A program made the position numbers and the translations under genes. From Dechloromonas sp. UBA6271 (GTDB taxonomy: Bacteria > Pseudomonadota > Gammaproteobacteria > Burkholderiales > Rhodocyclaceae), in NCBI GenBank assembly GCA_002440665.1, contig DJUX01000068.1, positions 1 through 64,000 of the forward strand: 64,000 nt of DNA, given 5' to 3'. Below, one piece after another: positions 7,975 to 16,495 of the stretch. How positions within the stretch are numbered: position 1 is the stretch's first letter; each line of letters opens with the position of its first letter. The notes beneath the pieces are model-generated. The model was not told where the DNA came from. It ran no database searches and saw nothing but the letters and a program-made list of their open reading frames with translations.

Positions 7975-8753
7975 CCAGCACGCCACCCGCCGGCAATCCC
8001 TTGTGGATGGCCTACGAAACCCTCGCCATGCTGCTCGGGCTTGGCATGCTGGCGCTGCTCTGCCTGCTCTGGCTGCCCTTCGCGCTGCCGCTGCAGTGGC
8101 TGCTGCCGCGCCGCCTCGGGCAGCCGCTCGGGCGGTGGACGATAATGGCCGGTTTTCGCTTCTACCTCGGCTTTCTGCGGCTGTGCTGCGCCTGCCGCTT
8201 CGATCTGTCGGAATTGGACAGCCTGCGCGATGCCGGGCCGCTGATCGTCGCCGCCAACCACCCGTCCCTGCTCGACGTGGTGCTGATCGCCTCGCGCCTG
8301 CCCGATGCCGTCTGCGTGATCAAGGCGGCGCTGCTCGACCGGCTGCTGTTCGGCGCCGCGGCACGACTGGCCGGTTATATCCGCAACGATGCCCCGCTGG
8401 AAATGGTGCTCGCGGCGCGTGACGAGTTGCGTAGCGGCGCGCAGCTGGTGATCTTTCCCGAAGGATCGCGGACGGCTGTTTTCCCGGTTGACGGCTTCGC
8501 GCCGGGGACGGCGCTGATCGCCTGGCGCGCCGCGACGCCGGTGCAGACGGTGCTGATCGAGTATTCCACACCCTACCTCGGCAAGGCCTGGCCGCTTTTC
8601 CGGCGCCCCGCGCTTCCATTATATTGCCGCGTCCGCCTTGGCCGGCGCTTTCCGCCGCCGGCGGATTACGCGGCGTTCAGCAGCGAGTTGGAGGCCTGCT
8701 TCCGTTTGGAATTGGGCCCAAAAACCCTGTCGACCGCAACAGTCGCTTCCTGA
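7971..8753 (+). CDS. Lysophospholipid (PlsC-type) acyltransferase
   Basis: A 260-residue membrane acyltransferase. A hydrophobic segment at about 15-40 precedes the catalytic NHPSLLD (HX4D, about 97-103), and FPEGSRT lies at about 160-166, both typical of 1-acyl-glycerol-3-phosphate acyltransferases. The ATG overlaps the chorismatase stop (ATGA), which decides the start. In aryl-polyene clusters such enzymes are thought to attach the polyene or a fatty acid to a lipid carrier. The last codons (LSTATVAS) come from a repeat copy. Confidence 0.83.
   Translation: MTSTPPAGNPLWMAYETLAMLLGLGMLALLCLLWLPFALPLQWLLPRRLGQPLGRWTIMAGFRFYLGFLRLCCACRFDLSELDSLRDAGPLIVAANHPSLLDVVLIASRLPDAVCVIKAALLDRLLFGAAARLAGYIRNDAPLEMVLAARDELRSGAQLVIFPEGSRTAVFPVDGFAPGTALIAWRAATPVQTVLIEYSTPYLGKAWPLFRRPALPLYCRVRLGRRFPPPADYAAFSSELEACFRLELGPKTLSTATVAS
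8709..8744 (+). repeat. Dispersed uptake-signal-like repeat, copy at acyltransferase 3' end
   Basis: Exact core GTCGACCGCAAC (8729-8740) with AATT and AAAAA tracts on its 5' side. It encodes the extreme C-terminus of the acyltransferase, suggesting it was captured into the reading frame. Confidence 0.7.
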
Positions 8754-8763
8754 AACCCCGGTC

Positions 8764-9522
8764 ATGCCCACCGCCTCATCCACCCATCTCGTCATCATCC
8801 CCAGCTACAACCCCGGCCCGCAGGTGGTCGCTACGGTGCGTGCAGCGCGGGCGCAATGGACGCCGGTCTGGGTGGTGGTCGATGGCAGCAGCGATGGCAG
8901 CGCCGAAATGCTGCAGGTGCTGGCCGCGCAGGATGCCGGCCTGCAGGTGATCGTGCTGCCGGAAAACCGCGGCAAGGGCGCGGCAGTGCTTGAAGGCATT
9001 ACCCGGGCCGCCGCTGCCGGCTTCACGCACGCGCTGACCATGGATTCGGACGGCCAGCACCCGGCCGACCTGATTCCCGCCTTCATGGCCGCGTCGCTGG
9101 CCGATCCCGGTGCCATGATGCTCGGCAAGCCGGTGTTCGGGCCCGAGGCGCCGGCGCTGCGGGTCAATGGGCGCAAGGTGTCGAACGGCTGGGCCAACCT
9201 CGAAACCCTGTGGATGGGCATCGGCGATTCGCTCTACGGTTTCCGCGTCTATCCGATCGCGCCACTGATCAGGATCATGCGCGGCAACCGCTTCATGCGT
9301 CGCTTCGATTTCGATCCCGAGGCCGTCGTTCGCCTGTGCTGGGCCGGCGTCCGCCCGCGCAACCTCGACGCGCCGGTGCGCTACCTGTCGGCGGCGGAAG
9401 GTGGCGTCTCGCACTTCAAGTATCTGCGCGACAATGCGCTGCTGACCTGGATGCACACCCGGCTGTTCCTCGGCTTCGTCCTGCGCCTGCCGCTGCTGGC
9501 CTGGCGGCGCCTGACCTCCTGA
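8764..9522 (+). CDS. Family 2 glycosyltransferase
   Basis: A 252-residue GT-A fold enzyme resembling dolichol-phosphate mannose synthases. It has VIIPSYNPG (about 10-18), VVDGSSDGS (about 39-47) and the DxD-like MDSDGQHPADL (about 94-104). The start at ATG 8764 is chosen because the GT2 fold begins right after it. It sits between the acyltransferase and the methyltransferase. In E. coli-type aryl-polyene clusters a glycosyltransferase is fused to an acyltransferase; here they are separate neighbours. Confidence 0.85.
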   Translation: MPTASSTHLVIIPSYNPGPQVVATVRAARAQWTPVWVVVDGSSDGSAEMLQVLAAQDAGLQVIVLPENRGKGAAVLEGITRAAAAGFTHALTMDSDGQHPADLIPAFMAASLADPGAMMLGKPVFGPEAPALRVNGRKVSNGWANLETLWMGIGDSLYGFRVYPIAPLIRIMRGNRFMRRFDFDPEAVVRLCWAGVRPRNLDAPVRYLSAAEGGVSHFKYLRDNALLTWMHTRLFLGFVLRLPLLAWRRLTS

Positions 9523-9547
9523 AACCCCCTTTCCGACCGCTGCCACC

Positions 9548-10318
9548 ATGACCCCGAGCGAACCGCGCAATGCCCCCCTGAAGCCCGATCCCCGGCTGAA
9601 CGCCTATTTTTCCGACGAGGATGAGCGGCGCCGGGTGACCCGTGCGATGTTCGACCAGGCGGCGGCCGGTTACGACGAGGCTGAGCGCCTGACCGGCTTC
9701 GGTTCGGGGCCGTGGTATCGGCACGAGGTACTGCGGCGCAACGGCTTGGCGGCCGGCATGCACCTGCTCGACGTGGCGGCCGGCACCGGCCTCGTCACGG
9801 TGGCCGGATTGGCGCTGGTCGGCCCGCAGGGACGGGTGCTGGCCCTCGATCCTTCGCCCGGCATGCTGGCCGAACTGCGCAGGAAGGTAGATGTCGAGAC
9901 CATCGAGGGCTATGCCGAGGCCATCCCGCTGCCCGATGCCCATGTCGATTTCATCTCGATGGGTTACGCGCTGCGCCACGTCGGCGACATGGATCGCGCC
10001 TTCGCCGAATACCATCGCGTGCTGCGGCCCGGCGGCCGGGTCTGCCTGATGGAAATCAGCCGGCCGCATAACCGGCTGGGCCAGTGGCTGCTGGCCACCT
10101 ACCTTGGCCGCGTCGTGCCGTTGCTGTCGCGCTTCGGCCGCCGCCAGGCCGACGTCGGCCGCCTGTGGGCCTATTACGGCGACACTGTTGCCGCCGCCAT
10201 CGAGCCGGCGCAGATCCTCGATACGCTGCGCCGCACCGGCTTCGAGGATGTCCGCTGTTCGGTCACCTTCGGCATTTTCCGCGAGTATCTGGCGCGCAAG
10301 CCGGCTCAGGCTTCATGA
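9548..10318 (+). CDS. Class I SAM-dependent methyltransferase (UbiE-like)
   Basis: A 256-residue methyltransferase. The SAM-binding motif LLDVAAGTGLVTVAG lies at about 74-88, followed by VLALDPSPGML (about 98-108) and the post-motif MGYALRHVGD. It resembles UbiE/COQ5-type enzymes but lies in a polyene cluster, where an O-methyltransferase acting on the aryl head is plausible (inference). Its stop overlaps the next start (ATGA). Confidence 0.83.
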   Translation: MTPSEPRNAPLKPDPRLNAYFSDEDERRRVTRAMFDQAAAGYDEAERLTGFGSGPWYRHEVLRRNGLAAGMHLLDVAAGTGLVTVAGLALVGPQGRVLALDPSPGMLAELRRKVDVETIEGYAEAIPLPDAHVDFISMGYALRHVGDMDRAFAEYHRVLRPGGRVCLMEISRPHNRLGQWLLATYLGRVVPLLSRFGRRQADVGRLWAYYGDTVAAAIEPAQILDTLRRTGFEDVRCSVTFGIFREYLARKPAQAS

Positions 10319-11514
10319 ACACCACCGAAATCTTCCTGATCGCGATGACGATCATTTTCACCGTGCCGTGGCTGATTTGGCGCGTCGGGAAGACCGACTA
10401 TTACGCGCCGCTGGTCGTCGTCCAGATCATCACCGGCATCCTGCTCGGCCCCGGCATCCTCGGCCGCTTCTTCCCCGACTATTACGCCTTCGTGTTCACG
10501 CCGGCTGTCGTCCAGTCGCTGAACGGCATCGCCTGGTGGGCGGTGATGCTGTTCGTGATGATTGCCGGCATCGAGCTTGACCTTAAGAAGGCCTGGGCGC
10601 ACCGCCGCGAGAGCACCATCACCGCTGGGTTGGCGCTCGGCACACCGCTGCTCTTCGGTTGTCTTGCCGCTGCCGGCCTGCTGATCGCCGACGGCTGGAT
10701 GGGGCCGCGCGCGCTGACCTGGCAGTTCGTGCTCGGCGTCGGCATGGCCTGCGCGGTGACTGCGCTGCCGATCCTGATCCTGCTCATGGAAAAGTTGGAC
10801 ATCCTGCGCCAGCCGATCGGCCAGCGCATCCTGCGTTACGCCAGCCTCGACGACATCGCCATCTGGGGCGTGCTGGCGCTGATCCTGATGGACTGGGAAC
10901 GGGTCGGCAAGCAGTTCGCCTTCCTTATCGCCTTCGCCGTCGCCGGCTATGCCTTCCGCCGGCTGATGCAGCGCCTGGCCGAGCGCGACCGCTGGTACGT
11001 CGCGCTGGTCTGGCTGGCGGCCGTCTCCTTCGGCTCCGACTGGGCCGGCCTGCACTTCATGGTCGGCGCCTTCCTCGCCGGCGCCGTCATCGAAGCCGAC
11101 TGGTTCGACCAGGAACGCATGGACCAGCTGCGCCACCACGTGCTGCTGGTCATGATGCCGGTCTTTTTCCTGAGTACCGGCCTGCGCACCAACTGGACGG
11201 TCGGCGGCGCCACGGTCTTCATCGCCGCCGCCCTGCTGCTCGCCGCGTCCGTCGCCGGCAAGCTGATCGGCGTGCGCCTCGCCGGCCGCATCCTGAACTG
11301 GGCGCCCGGCGAATCGAGCATCATCGGCTGGCTGCTGCAGACGAAGGCGCTGATCATGATCATTTTCGCCAACATCCTGCTCGACAAGCAGATCATCACG
11401 CCCGAAGCCTTCACCGCCCTGCTGCTGATGGCGGTGGCCAGCACCATGCTCACTGTACCGGTGGTGGCGCCGAAGCTGGCGCGGCTCAAGGAACTGATCC
11501 TGCGCTCTGCCTGA
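10315..11514 (+). CDS. Cation:proton antiporter (Kef/CPA2 type)
   Basis: A 399-residue protein with 11-13 hydrophobic segments, the ITGILLGPGILG motif (about 42-53) and conserved membrane acidic residues in IAGIELDLKKA, typical of CPA2 Na+/H+ or K+/H+ exchangers. No C-terminal TrkA domain is present. The ATG overlaps the methyltransferase stop, so it is coupled to the polyene arm. The direct role there is unknown; pH or ion balance is speculation. Confidence 0.83.
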   Translation: MNTTEIFLIAMTIIFTVPWLIWRVGKTDYYAPLVVVQIITGILLGPGILGRFFPDYYAFVFTPAVVQSLNGIAWWAVMLFVMIAGIELDLKKAWAHRRESTITAGLALGTPLLFGCLAAAGLLIADGWMGPRALTWQFVLGVGMACAVTALPILILLMEKLDILRQPIGQRILRYASLDDIAIWGVLALILMDWERVGKQFAFLIAFAVAGYAFRRLMQRLAERDRWYVALVWLAAVSFGSDWAGLHFMVGAFLAGAVIEADWFDQERMDQLRHHVLLVMMPVFFLSTGLRTNWTVGGATVFIAAALLLAASVAGKLIGVRLAGRILNWAPGESSIIGWLLQTKALIMIIFANILLDKQIITPEAFTALLLMAVASTMLTVPVVAPKLARLKELILRSA

Positions 11515-11524
11515 GGACAAAAAC

Positions 11525-11854
11525 ATGACCTACAACCCGACTTACGCGGTCGACGCCCCGGACCGGACCGAAATCGACGCCCTGCCCGGCCTCGTGCTGC
11601 TCGAATTCGGCGTGGGCTGGTGCCCGCACTGCCAGGGTGCGCAGCCGGCCATCGAGGCGGCCCTGCGCGACCATCCCGAACTGCACCATGTCAAGATCGA
11701 GGACGGCCCCGGCCGCCCGTTGGGGCGTACGTTTCGCGTCAAGCTATGGCCGACGCTGATTGTGCTGCGCGATGGTCGGGAAGTGGCGCGCGTGGTCAGG
11801 CCGACCGCGGTCGGCGACCTGCGGGAAGCCCTGTCCGCCGCCTCTGGCGGCTAG
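11525..11854 (+). CDS. Thioredoxin-like protein
   Basis: A 109-residue thioredoxin-fold protein with active-site motif WCPHC (about 36-40) and the cis-proline segment KLWPTLIVLRDG. No signal peptide, so probably cytoplasmic. It is the last gene of the plus-strand arm and converges with the minus-strand gene, the two ends overlapping by 4 bases. Confidence 0.85.
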   Translation: MTYNPTYAVDAPDRTEIDALPGLVLLEFGVGWCPHCQGAQPAIEAALRDHPELHHVKIEDGPGRPLGRTFRVKLWPTLIVLRDGREVARVVRPTAVGDLREALSAASGG

Positions 11855-12267
11855 CCGCCGGCCCGGTGCCGGGCCTTGACGCGGGCGATTTCGTCGAGCT
11901 GGAAGCGCAGCGCGGTGACGGCGTCGCGCTCAGCGTCGTCGAGCTGCTCCAGCTTGACGTGCTTGATCAGCACCGCCAGCGCGTCGCCGATGCGTCCCAA
12001 CTGCTTGCCGTAGCTGCCGACCTCGTCGAGCACTTCCTGCTCCAGTTCCGGGTTGCTGCTGCGCCCGAGGTTGATGTTGACCAGCCCGACCTGGCTGCTG
12101 GCCGAACCGAAGGTCCAGGTCCACGGATTGATCGCCTGCGTGACGTCGCCGGAGAGCGGCATCTGCAGCGCCGGCCAGGCGGGGTTGTGGAAATAGCGCA
12201 GCAGCGGCAGCCAGGGATTCGCGGCGGCCGGTGCCGCCGATGCGAGGCGCGGTTGGAAGTTCGGCAT
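11851..12267 (-). CDS. Unrecognised 138-aa protein
   Basis: Not assigned to a family. The start ATG at 12267 has a good GAGGAAA ribosome-binding site, so the gene looks real. The product has a Pro/Ala-rich start, an aromatic central stretch (INPWTWTFGS) and a C-terminal third rich in alternating hydrophobic and charged residues that may form a helix or coiled coil. It is soluble by appearance and is the last gene of the minus-strand polyene arm, 77 bases after the reductase. Confidence 0.6.
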   Translation of the reverse strand: MPNFQPRLASAAPAAANPWLPLLRYFHNPAWPALQMPLSGDVTQAINPWTWTFGSASSQVGLVNINLGRSSNPELEQEVLDEVGSYGKQLGRIGDALAVLIKHVKLEQLDDAERDAVTALRFQLDEIARVKARHRAGG

Positions 12268-12344
12268 GGCGGTTTCCTCGGGAAGTGATCCGGACAGATC
12301 ATCCGGCATCGGCCCGTCCCATGCAAGATGGATGCGGGGCCGCC

Positions 12345-13064
12345 TCAGATCATCGCGCCGTTGATCGAGATCACCTGCCCGGAAATGTAGGCGGCCTGGT
12401 CCGAAGAGAGAAAGGCGACGAGATTGGCGACTTCCTCGGGCGTGCCGGCGCGCTGCATCGGTACCAGCCGCTTGATCGCCTCGGCGTCGAAGGCGGCTTC
12501 GCTCATGTCGGTGGCGATGATGCCCGGCGCCACGGCGTTGACCGTGATGCCGCGGCTCGCGAGTTCGAGCGCCAGCGACTTGCTGGCCGCGTGCAGGGCG
12601 CCCTTGGCCGCCGAGTAATTGACCTGGCCGCGATTGCCGGCGATGGCGGCGACCGAGGAGATATTGACGATGCGCCCCCAGCGGGTGCGGATCATCGGCA
12701 GGGTCAGCGGCTGGGTGACGTTGAAAAAGCCGTTGAGCGAGACGTCGACCACGGTATGCCACTGCTCGGCGCTCATGCCGGGAAACACCGCGTCGGCGTG
12801 GATGCCGGCGTTGTTGACGAGGATCTGGATGGGGCCGGCGTCGAGCAGGGTTTCCAGCGCGGCGCTGGTCGCGGCGCGTTCGGTGATGTCGAAGGCGACG
12901 GCCTCGGCGCTGCCGCCGGCGGCGACGATTGCGGCGACGACCGCTGCCGCCTTGTCGATGCTGCGGTTGGCGTGGACGATGACATGATGGCCGTCGGCGG
13001 CGAGGCGGCGGCAGATCGCCGCGCCGATGCCGCCGCTGCCGCCAGTAACGAGGGCGCGTTTCAT
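12345..13064 (-). CDS. 3-oxoacyl-ACP reductase (FabG/ApeQ-like)
   Basis: A 239-residue short-chain dehydrogenase. The cofactor motif GGSGGIGAAI lies at about 8-17, NNAG at about 83-86, and the catalytic Ser...YSAAK (NYSAAKGA, about 149-156). It reduces 3-oxoacyl-ACP in fatty acid or polyketide extension. It overlaps the upstream dehydratase by 4 bases, so it is the ketoreductase of the aryl-polyene synthase. Confidence 0.9.
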   Translation of the reverse strand: MKRALVTGGSGGIGAAICRRLAADGHHVIVHANRSIDKAAAVVAAIVAAGGSAEAVAFDITERAATSAALETLLDAGPIQILVNNAGIHADAVFPGMSAEQWHTVVDVSLNGFFNVTQPLTLPMIRTRWGRIVNISSVAAIAGNRGQVNYSAAKGALHAASKSLALELASRGITVNAVAPGIIATDMSEAAFDAEAIKRLVPMQRAGTPEEVANLVAFLSSDQAAYISGQVISINGAMI

Positions 13065-13504
13065 GATGGATTTTCCTTGTCGGCGTCGAGGATGACGGCA
13101 GCGCGGCCTTCGACTAGGCAGCGGCCGGCATGGCCGACAGCGAACTGGTAGAGGATGTGGTTGCCGTCGCCGGAGAGGCGTTCGGCGGTAATGACCAGTT
13201 CGCCCGGCAGGTCGTCGAGGCGGTCGACATGCAGCGCCACGGCGCGCACGCTGGCCAGGTAGCCGCGGCGTGGGCGTTCATCGGTGGCGGCGAGCAGCGC
13301 GCCGTGCACGGCCATCGCCTGTGCCGCGTATTCGATACCGACGGCGGCGCCGAGACGGTTGTCGGCACGCAGTGGATTGGCCGGGTCGGCATGGCTGACG
13401 GCGCGGCAGAAAATAGCCGTTTCCGACCAGTCGACCACGGCATCGAGCAGGCACATGGCGCCCTGGTGCGGGATGCGGGCGGCGATCCCGGCGCGGTCTA
13501 ACAT
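13061..13504 (-). CDS. 3-hydroxyacyl-ACP dehydratase (ApeP-like hotdog)
   Basis: A 147-residue hotdog-fold protein. RIPHQGAMCLLDAV (about 10-23) matches the FabZ/FabA-like catalytic His segment, and AAVGIEYAAQAMAVHGAL (about 53-70) gives the central helix. Such proteins remove water from 3-hydroxyacyl-ACP to make the trans double bonds of the polyene. It overlaps the ketosynthase-like gene upstream by 7 bases and the reductase downstream by 4. Confidence 0.85.
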   Translation of the reverse strand: MLDRAGIAARIPHQGAMCLLDAVVDWSETAIFCRAVSHADPANPLRADNRLGAAVGIEYAAQAMAVHGALLAATDERPRRGYLASVRAVALHVDRLDDLPGELVITAERLSGDGNHILYQFAVGHAGRCLVEGRAAVILDADKENPS

Positions 13505-14304
13505 GGGTGCAGGTCGACGCGCAGCTGTAGCGGCGGCAGGTAATCGAGGCTGACGCTGCCGGCTTCACTACGCGCCAGCAGGTCCAGCAGCGGCAGACCG
13601 CGCAGCGCCGGGACGGTGGCGCGCAGGGCTTCCAGTGCGCTATCGCTCATTGCTTCGGCCGCGCTGTCGTCGAGGCTGACCGCCACCCGCGCCAGCGAGC
13701 GGGCGCTGGCTTCGGGCGTCAGCAGCAGCGCGATGCCGGCGACGTCGGGCAGCGGGCGCTTGCTGTGCAGCGGTTCCGGATATTCGCTGTCGTAGGCGAT
13801 CAGCAGGGTCGGCTGGCGGTCGACGACGACCTGGCCGAGCGCGTCGAGCAGGCCGGCGCCGAAACTGGCGTCGTAGGCGCAGATGACCTGGCACGGCGCC
13901 TGCGACTGGGTGGCGATGCCCCAGTAGCCGGCGGCGGCGTTATGCACCGAATTGTGGAAGCGGGTCGGGGAAATCTGGCGGTCGTCGCTCGCCAGTTGCT
14001 CGCACAGCGCGTGGCAGTTGTGGCCGTCGGCGCCGGAGGCGGCGAAGACGGTGGCCAGCGTGGCGATGTCGGTGCCGGCATGGGCGGCGGCTTCGAGGCC
14101 GATGGTCAGCGCCAGCTTGACGACGCGGCTGGCGCGGCGGCGCTCGGCCGGCGGCAGGACGGCCGGCGCCTGGAGGACGGCGGCGCTGCTGCCGATCGCC
14201 TGCTCGCCGCGCAGGACGGCACGGGCGCTCGGCCAGTCGGGCAGGCCGGGAGCGAGGAAGCCGACGCCGTCGATCCAGGCTTGGAGCGGAACGGTAGCAC
14301 TCAT
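13498..14304 (-). CDS. Ketosynthase-like chain-length factor
   Basis: A 268-residue beta-ketoacyl synthase N-terminal-domain protein. The position of the active-site cysteine is occupied by ICAYDASFGAGLL rather than a TACSS motif, so condensing activity is probably lost. This fits the chain-length-factor partner of aryl-polyene synthases, which pairs with a full ketosynthase and sets polyene length. Its start ATG overlaps the stop of a 36-codon small open frame upstream (TGATG). Confidence 0.82.
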   Translation of the reverse strand: MSATVPLQAWIDGVGFLAPGLPDWPSARAVLRGEQAIGSSAAVLQAPAVLPPAERRRASRVVKLALTIGLEAAAHAGTDIATLATVFAASGADGHNCHALCEQLASDDRQISPTRFHNSVHNAAAGYWGIATQSQAPCQVICAYDASFGAGLLDALGQVVVDRQPTLLIAYDSEYPEPLHSKRPLPDVAGIALLLTPEASARSLARVAVSLDDSAAEAMSDSALEALRATVPALRGLPLLDLLARSEAGSVSLDYLPPLQLRVDLHPC

Positions 14305-14414
14305 CAGGCCGCCTCCTTGTGCGTTATCGCAGCTTGACCGTCCTCGTGTCGGCGGCGGGCGGCATTCGCGGCCGGGCGCATCCCCACTGCGTGGGGCCCC
14401 TGCTTCCTGCTCAT
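14304..14414 (-). CDS. Candidate 36-codon small ORF between ketosynthase genes
   Basis: A short frame begins at ATG 14414 overlapping the ketosynthase stop and ends in a TGA that overlaps the chain-length-factor start. The product (MSRKQGPHAVGMRPAAN...) is basic and soluble with no family match. A GGAGG ribosome-binding site for the next gene lies inside its end. It may be a translated coupling peptide or simply a ribosome-reinitiation bridge. Confidence 0.35.
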   Translation of the reverse strand: MSRKQGPHAVGMRPAANAARRRHEDGQAAITHKEAA

Positions 14415-15604
14415 GCCGCCACCCCGAGGATCAGGCTGCAGTTGCTGCCGCCGAAACCGAAGGAATTGCTCAGGGCGCGGCGGATCGGCTGGTCGTGGCT
14501 GGACAGCAGGTAGGCGAGCGGAATCGCCGGGTCGGGCGTCGCGGTGCCGGGGCTGCCGGGCAGCAGATCGTGGGTCAGCGCCAGCGCGCAGATGACTGCT
14601 TCGACGGCGCCGGCCGCCCCGAGCGTGTGGCCGGTGGCGCCCTTGGTCGAGCTGCACGGCACGCGGTCGCCGAACAGCGCTGCCACGGCCTTGCCCTCGG
14701 CGGCGTCGTTGGCCGGCGTCGCCGTACCGTGCAAATTGATGTAGTCGATGTCGGCGGCGTCGAGGCCGGCCGAACGCAGCGCGCCTTCCATGGCCAGCCG
14801 GGCGCCGTGCCCTTCCGGGTGAGGCGCCGACATGTGGTAGGCGTCGCTCGATTCTCCGGCGCCGAGCAGCAGGACGGCGCCGGCCGGGAGGCTGGCCGGG
14901 GCACGTTCGAGCAGCGCGAAGGCGGCGCCCTCGGCGACCGAGATGCCGTCGCGCGTTGCATCGTAGGGGCGGCAGGGGCGCGTCGACGTCAGTTCGAGCG
15001 AGGCGAAGCCGTAGAGCGTAGTCAGGCACAGCGAATCGACGCCGCCGACGACGGCCGCGTCGATCACCCCGCAGTCGAGCAGGCGGGTGGCCGCGGCGAA
15101 GACCTTGGCGCTCGACGAGCAGGCGGTGGAGACGGAGAAAGCCGGGCCTTCCAGCGCGAAATAAGCGCGCGTGAATTCGGCCAGCGAGAAGGCGTTGTGC
15201 GTGGTGCGGTAGTTGAAATCGGCCGGCAGGGTGCCGGTCACCGGGTCGCGCCGGCGGTAGGCAAGTTCGGTCTGCAGGATGCCGGCGGTACTGGTGCCGA
15301 CGAAGACGCCGATGCGCCGCTTGCCGTAGCGGGCGGTCGCGGCACGCACGCGCTCGGCGAAACCGTCGGTTTCGAGTGCCAGGGCGGCCAGCCGGTTGTT
15401 GCGGCAGTCGTAGGCGGCGAGCATTTCGGGCAGATTCTGGTCGTCGACCGCAGCAACCTCGCCGATCCAGGTGTCGAGTCGCACGGTCTCGAAGACGCAG
15501 GGCTGCAGACCGCTGCGGCCGGCGCGCAAGGCCGCCAGCGTGCCATCGAGCCCGTGACCGAGGCAGGTCGTTGCGGTATAGCCGGAAATTAGCTGCGGAG
15601 TCAC
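14411..15604 (-). CDS. Beta-ketoacyl-ACP synthase
   Basis: A 397-residue condensing enzyme with the active-site motif STACSSSAKVF (about 160-170), NLHGTATPAND (His, about 294-304) and the glycine-rich SFGFGGSNCSLIL near the C-terminus; the full Cys-His-His set is visible. The start is GTG at 15604. In the polyene operon it extends the ACP-bound chain with malonyl units, likely with the chain-length factor. Confidence 0.9.
   Translation of the reverse strand: MTPQLISGYTATTCLGHGLDGTLAALRAGRSGLQPCVFETVRLDTWIGEVAAVDDQNLPEMLAAYDCRNNRLAALALETDGFAERVRAATARYGKRRIGVFVGTSTAGILQTELAYRRRDPVTGTLPADFNYRTTHNAFSLAEFTRAYFALEGPAFSVSTACSSSAKVFAAATRLLDCGVIDAAVVGGVDSLCLTTLYGFASLELTSTRPCRPYDATRDGISVAEGAAFALLERAPASLPAGAVLLLGAGESSDAYHMSAPHPEGHGARLAMEGALRSAGLDAADIDYINLHGTATPANDAAEGKAVAALFGDRVPCSSTKGATGHTLGAAGAVEAVICALALTHDLLPGSPGTATPDPAIPLAYLLSSHDQPIRRALSNSFGFGGSNCSLILGVAA
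15422..15457 (+). repeat. Degenerate copy of dispersed repeat in ketosynthase gene
   Basis: Core GTCGACCGCAGC (15443-15454) with weak tracts CATTTCGGGC and AGATTCTGG on its 5' side. Translated on the minus strand as AAVDDQNLPEM. The A/T tracts are poor, so it may be chance. Confidence 0.35.
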
Positions 15605-15675
15605 ATCGGTTCCCGAGTCGATCAGGCCCGAATTTTAGACCAGAACCCGGATCGCGGGCGCGGTCGGCGCCGGGT

Positions 15676-16491
15676 TCAGGCCGCCGGCGGCGCGTCGACG
15701 GCGGCGGTCAGCGTCGCCGGGCGCAGCCCGCGTTCGGCGAAGGTGCGCAGCAGACCGGGCAGGACGGCGAGGATCAGCGCTTCGCCATCCGCCGTGCGGC
15801 CGGCGTGGCCGTCGTGCAGGAGCAGGATGTCGCCGGCTGCGAGGCGGTCGGTCAGGCGCCGGGCAACGCGCTGCGGATCGCCGTCGCGGGTATCGTAGGG
15901 GCGGCGCGTCCATGCGGCGAGGCGGAGGCCGAGGCCGGCCAGCACCGGGTCGAGCAGCGGGTTGCGCAGGCCCGCGGTCGGCCGGAAGAAGCGCGGCGCC
16001 TGGCCGCTGAGATCGGCCAGCGTGGCCTGGGCGGCGGCGATGTCGGCGCGCATGCGGGCCATGCCGAAGGTCGAGAAGGCCCAGCTATGTGAGTCGCCGT
16101 GATTCTCGACGCGGTGGCCGCGGGCGACGATTTCGCGGCACAGTTCGGGATGCGCCCGGGCGCGGTGGCCGATGCAGAAGAAGCTGGCCTTGGCGCCGGC
16201 GGCGTCGAGCTGGTCGAGGACGCGCGGGGTGACTTCCGGGTCGGGACCGTCGTCGATGGTCAGGGCGATTTCGCCGCGCGCGGCGGCGGTGGCCGGCAGG
16301 CGCGTCAGGTTGGGGCCGAGCAGTGATGAGCGCGGCAACAGGCCGGCGGCGGTCAGCACCAGGTGGTTGAGGCCGAGCGCGCCGAGTGCCCATGGCCAGC
16401 CGGCGGGGGCGGCAAGCAGGCCGAGCGCGGCGGCGCCGTGCACGGCGACCGAAAGCTTGATGGCGGGCGAAGGTTTCCAGGGCTGCGGCAT
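15676..16491 (-). CDS. Polysaccharide deacetylase family protein
   Basis: A 271-residue NodB-homology protein. Two hydrophobic segments lie in the first 60 residues, then the metal-site motif LTIDDGPDPEVT (about 84-95), HRVENHGDSH (His-x3-His type) and LLLHDGH near the C-terminus. It probably acts at the membrane or periplasm on N- or O-acetyl groups. It lies 4 bases after the hydrolase gene inside the polyene operon; its role there is unclear. Confidence 0.82.
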   Translation of the reverse strand: MPQPWKPSPAIKLSVAVHGAAALGLLAAPAGWPWALGALGLNHLVLTAAGLLPRSSLLGPNLTRLPATAAARGEIALTIDDGPDPEVTPRVLDQLDAAGAKASFFCIGHRARAHPELCREIVARGHRVENHGDSHSWAFSTFGMARMRADIAAAQATLADLSGQAPRFFRPTAGLRNPLLDPVLAGLGLRLAAWTRRPYDTRDGDPQRVARRLTDRLAAGDILLLHDGHAGRTADGEALILAVLPGLLRTFAERGLRPATLTAAVDAPPAA

Positions 16492-16495
16492 GGCG

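Noticed and set aside
14382..14396. CCCCAC-TGC-GTGGGG hairpin between ketosynthase genes
   Set aside because: No T-run and inside a coupled operon; noted but not called as a terminator.
13640..15029. Arg/Pro/Ala-rich frames beside the ketosynthase genes
   Set aside because: Shadow frames of the ketosynthase and chain-length-factor genes; only the short 14304-14414 part is worth a note because of its end overlaps.
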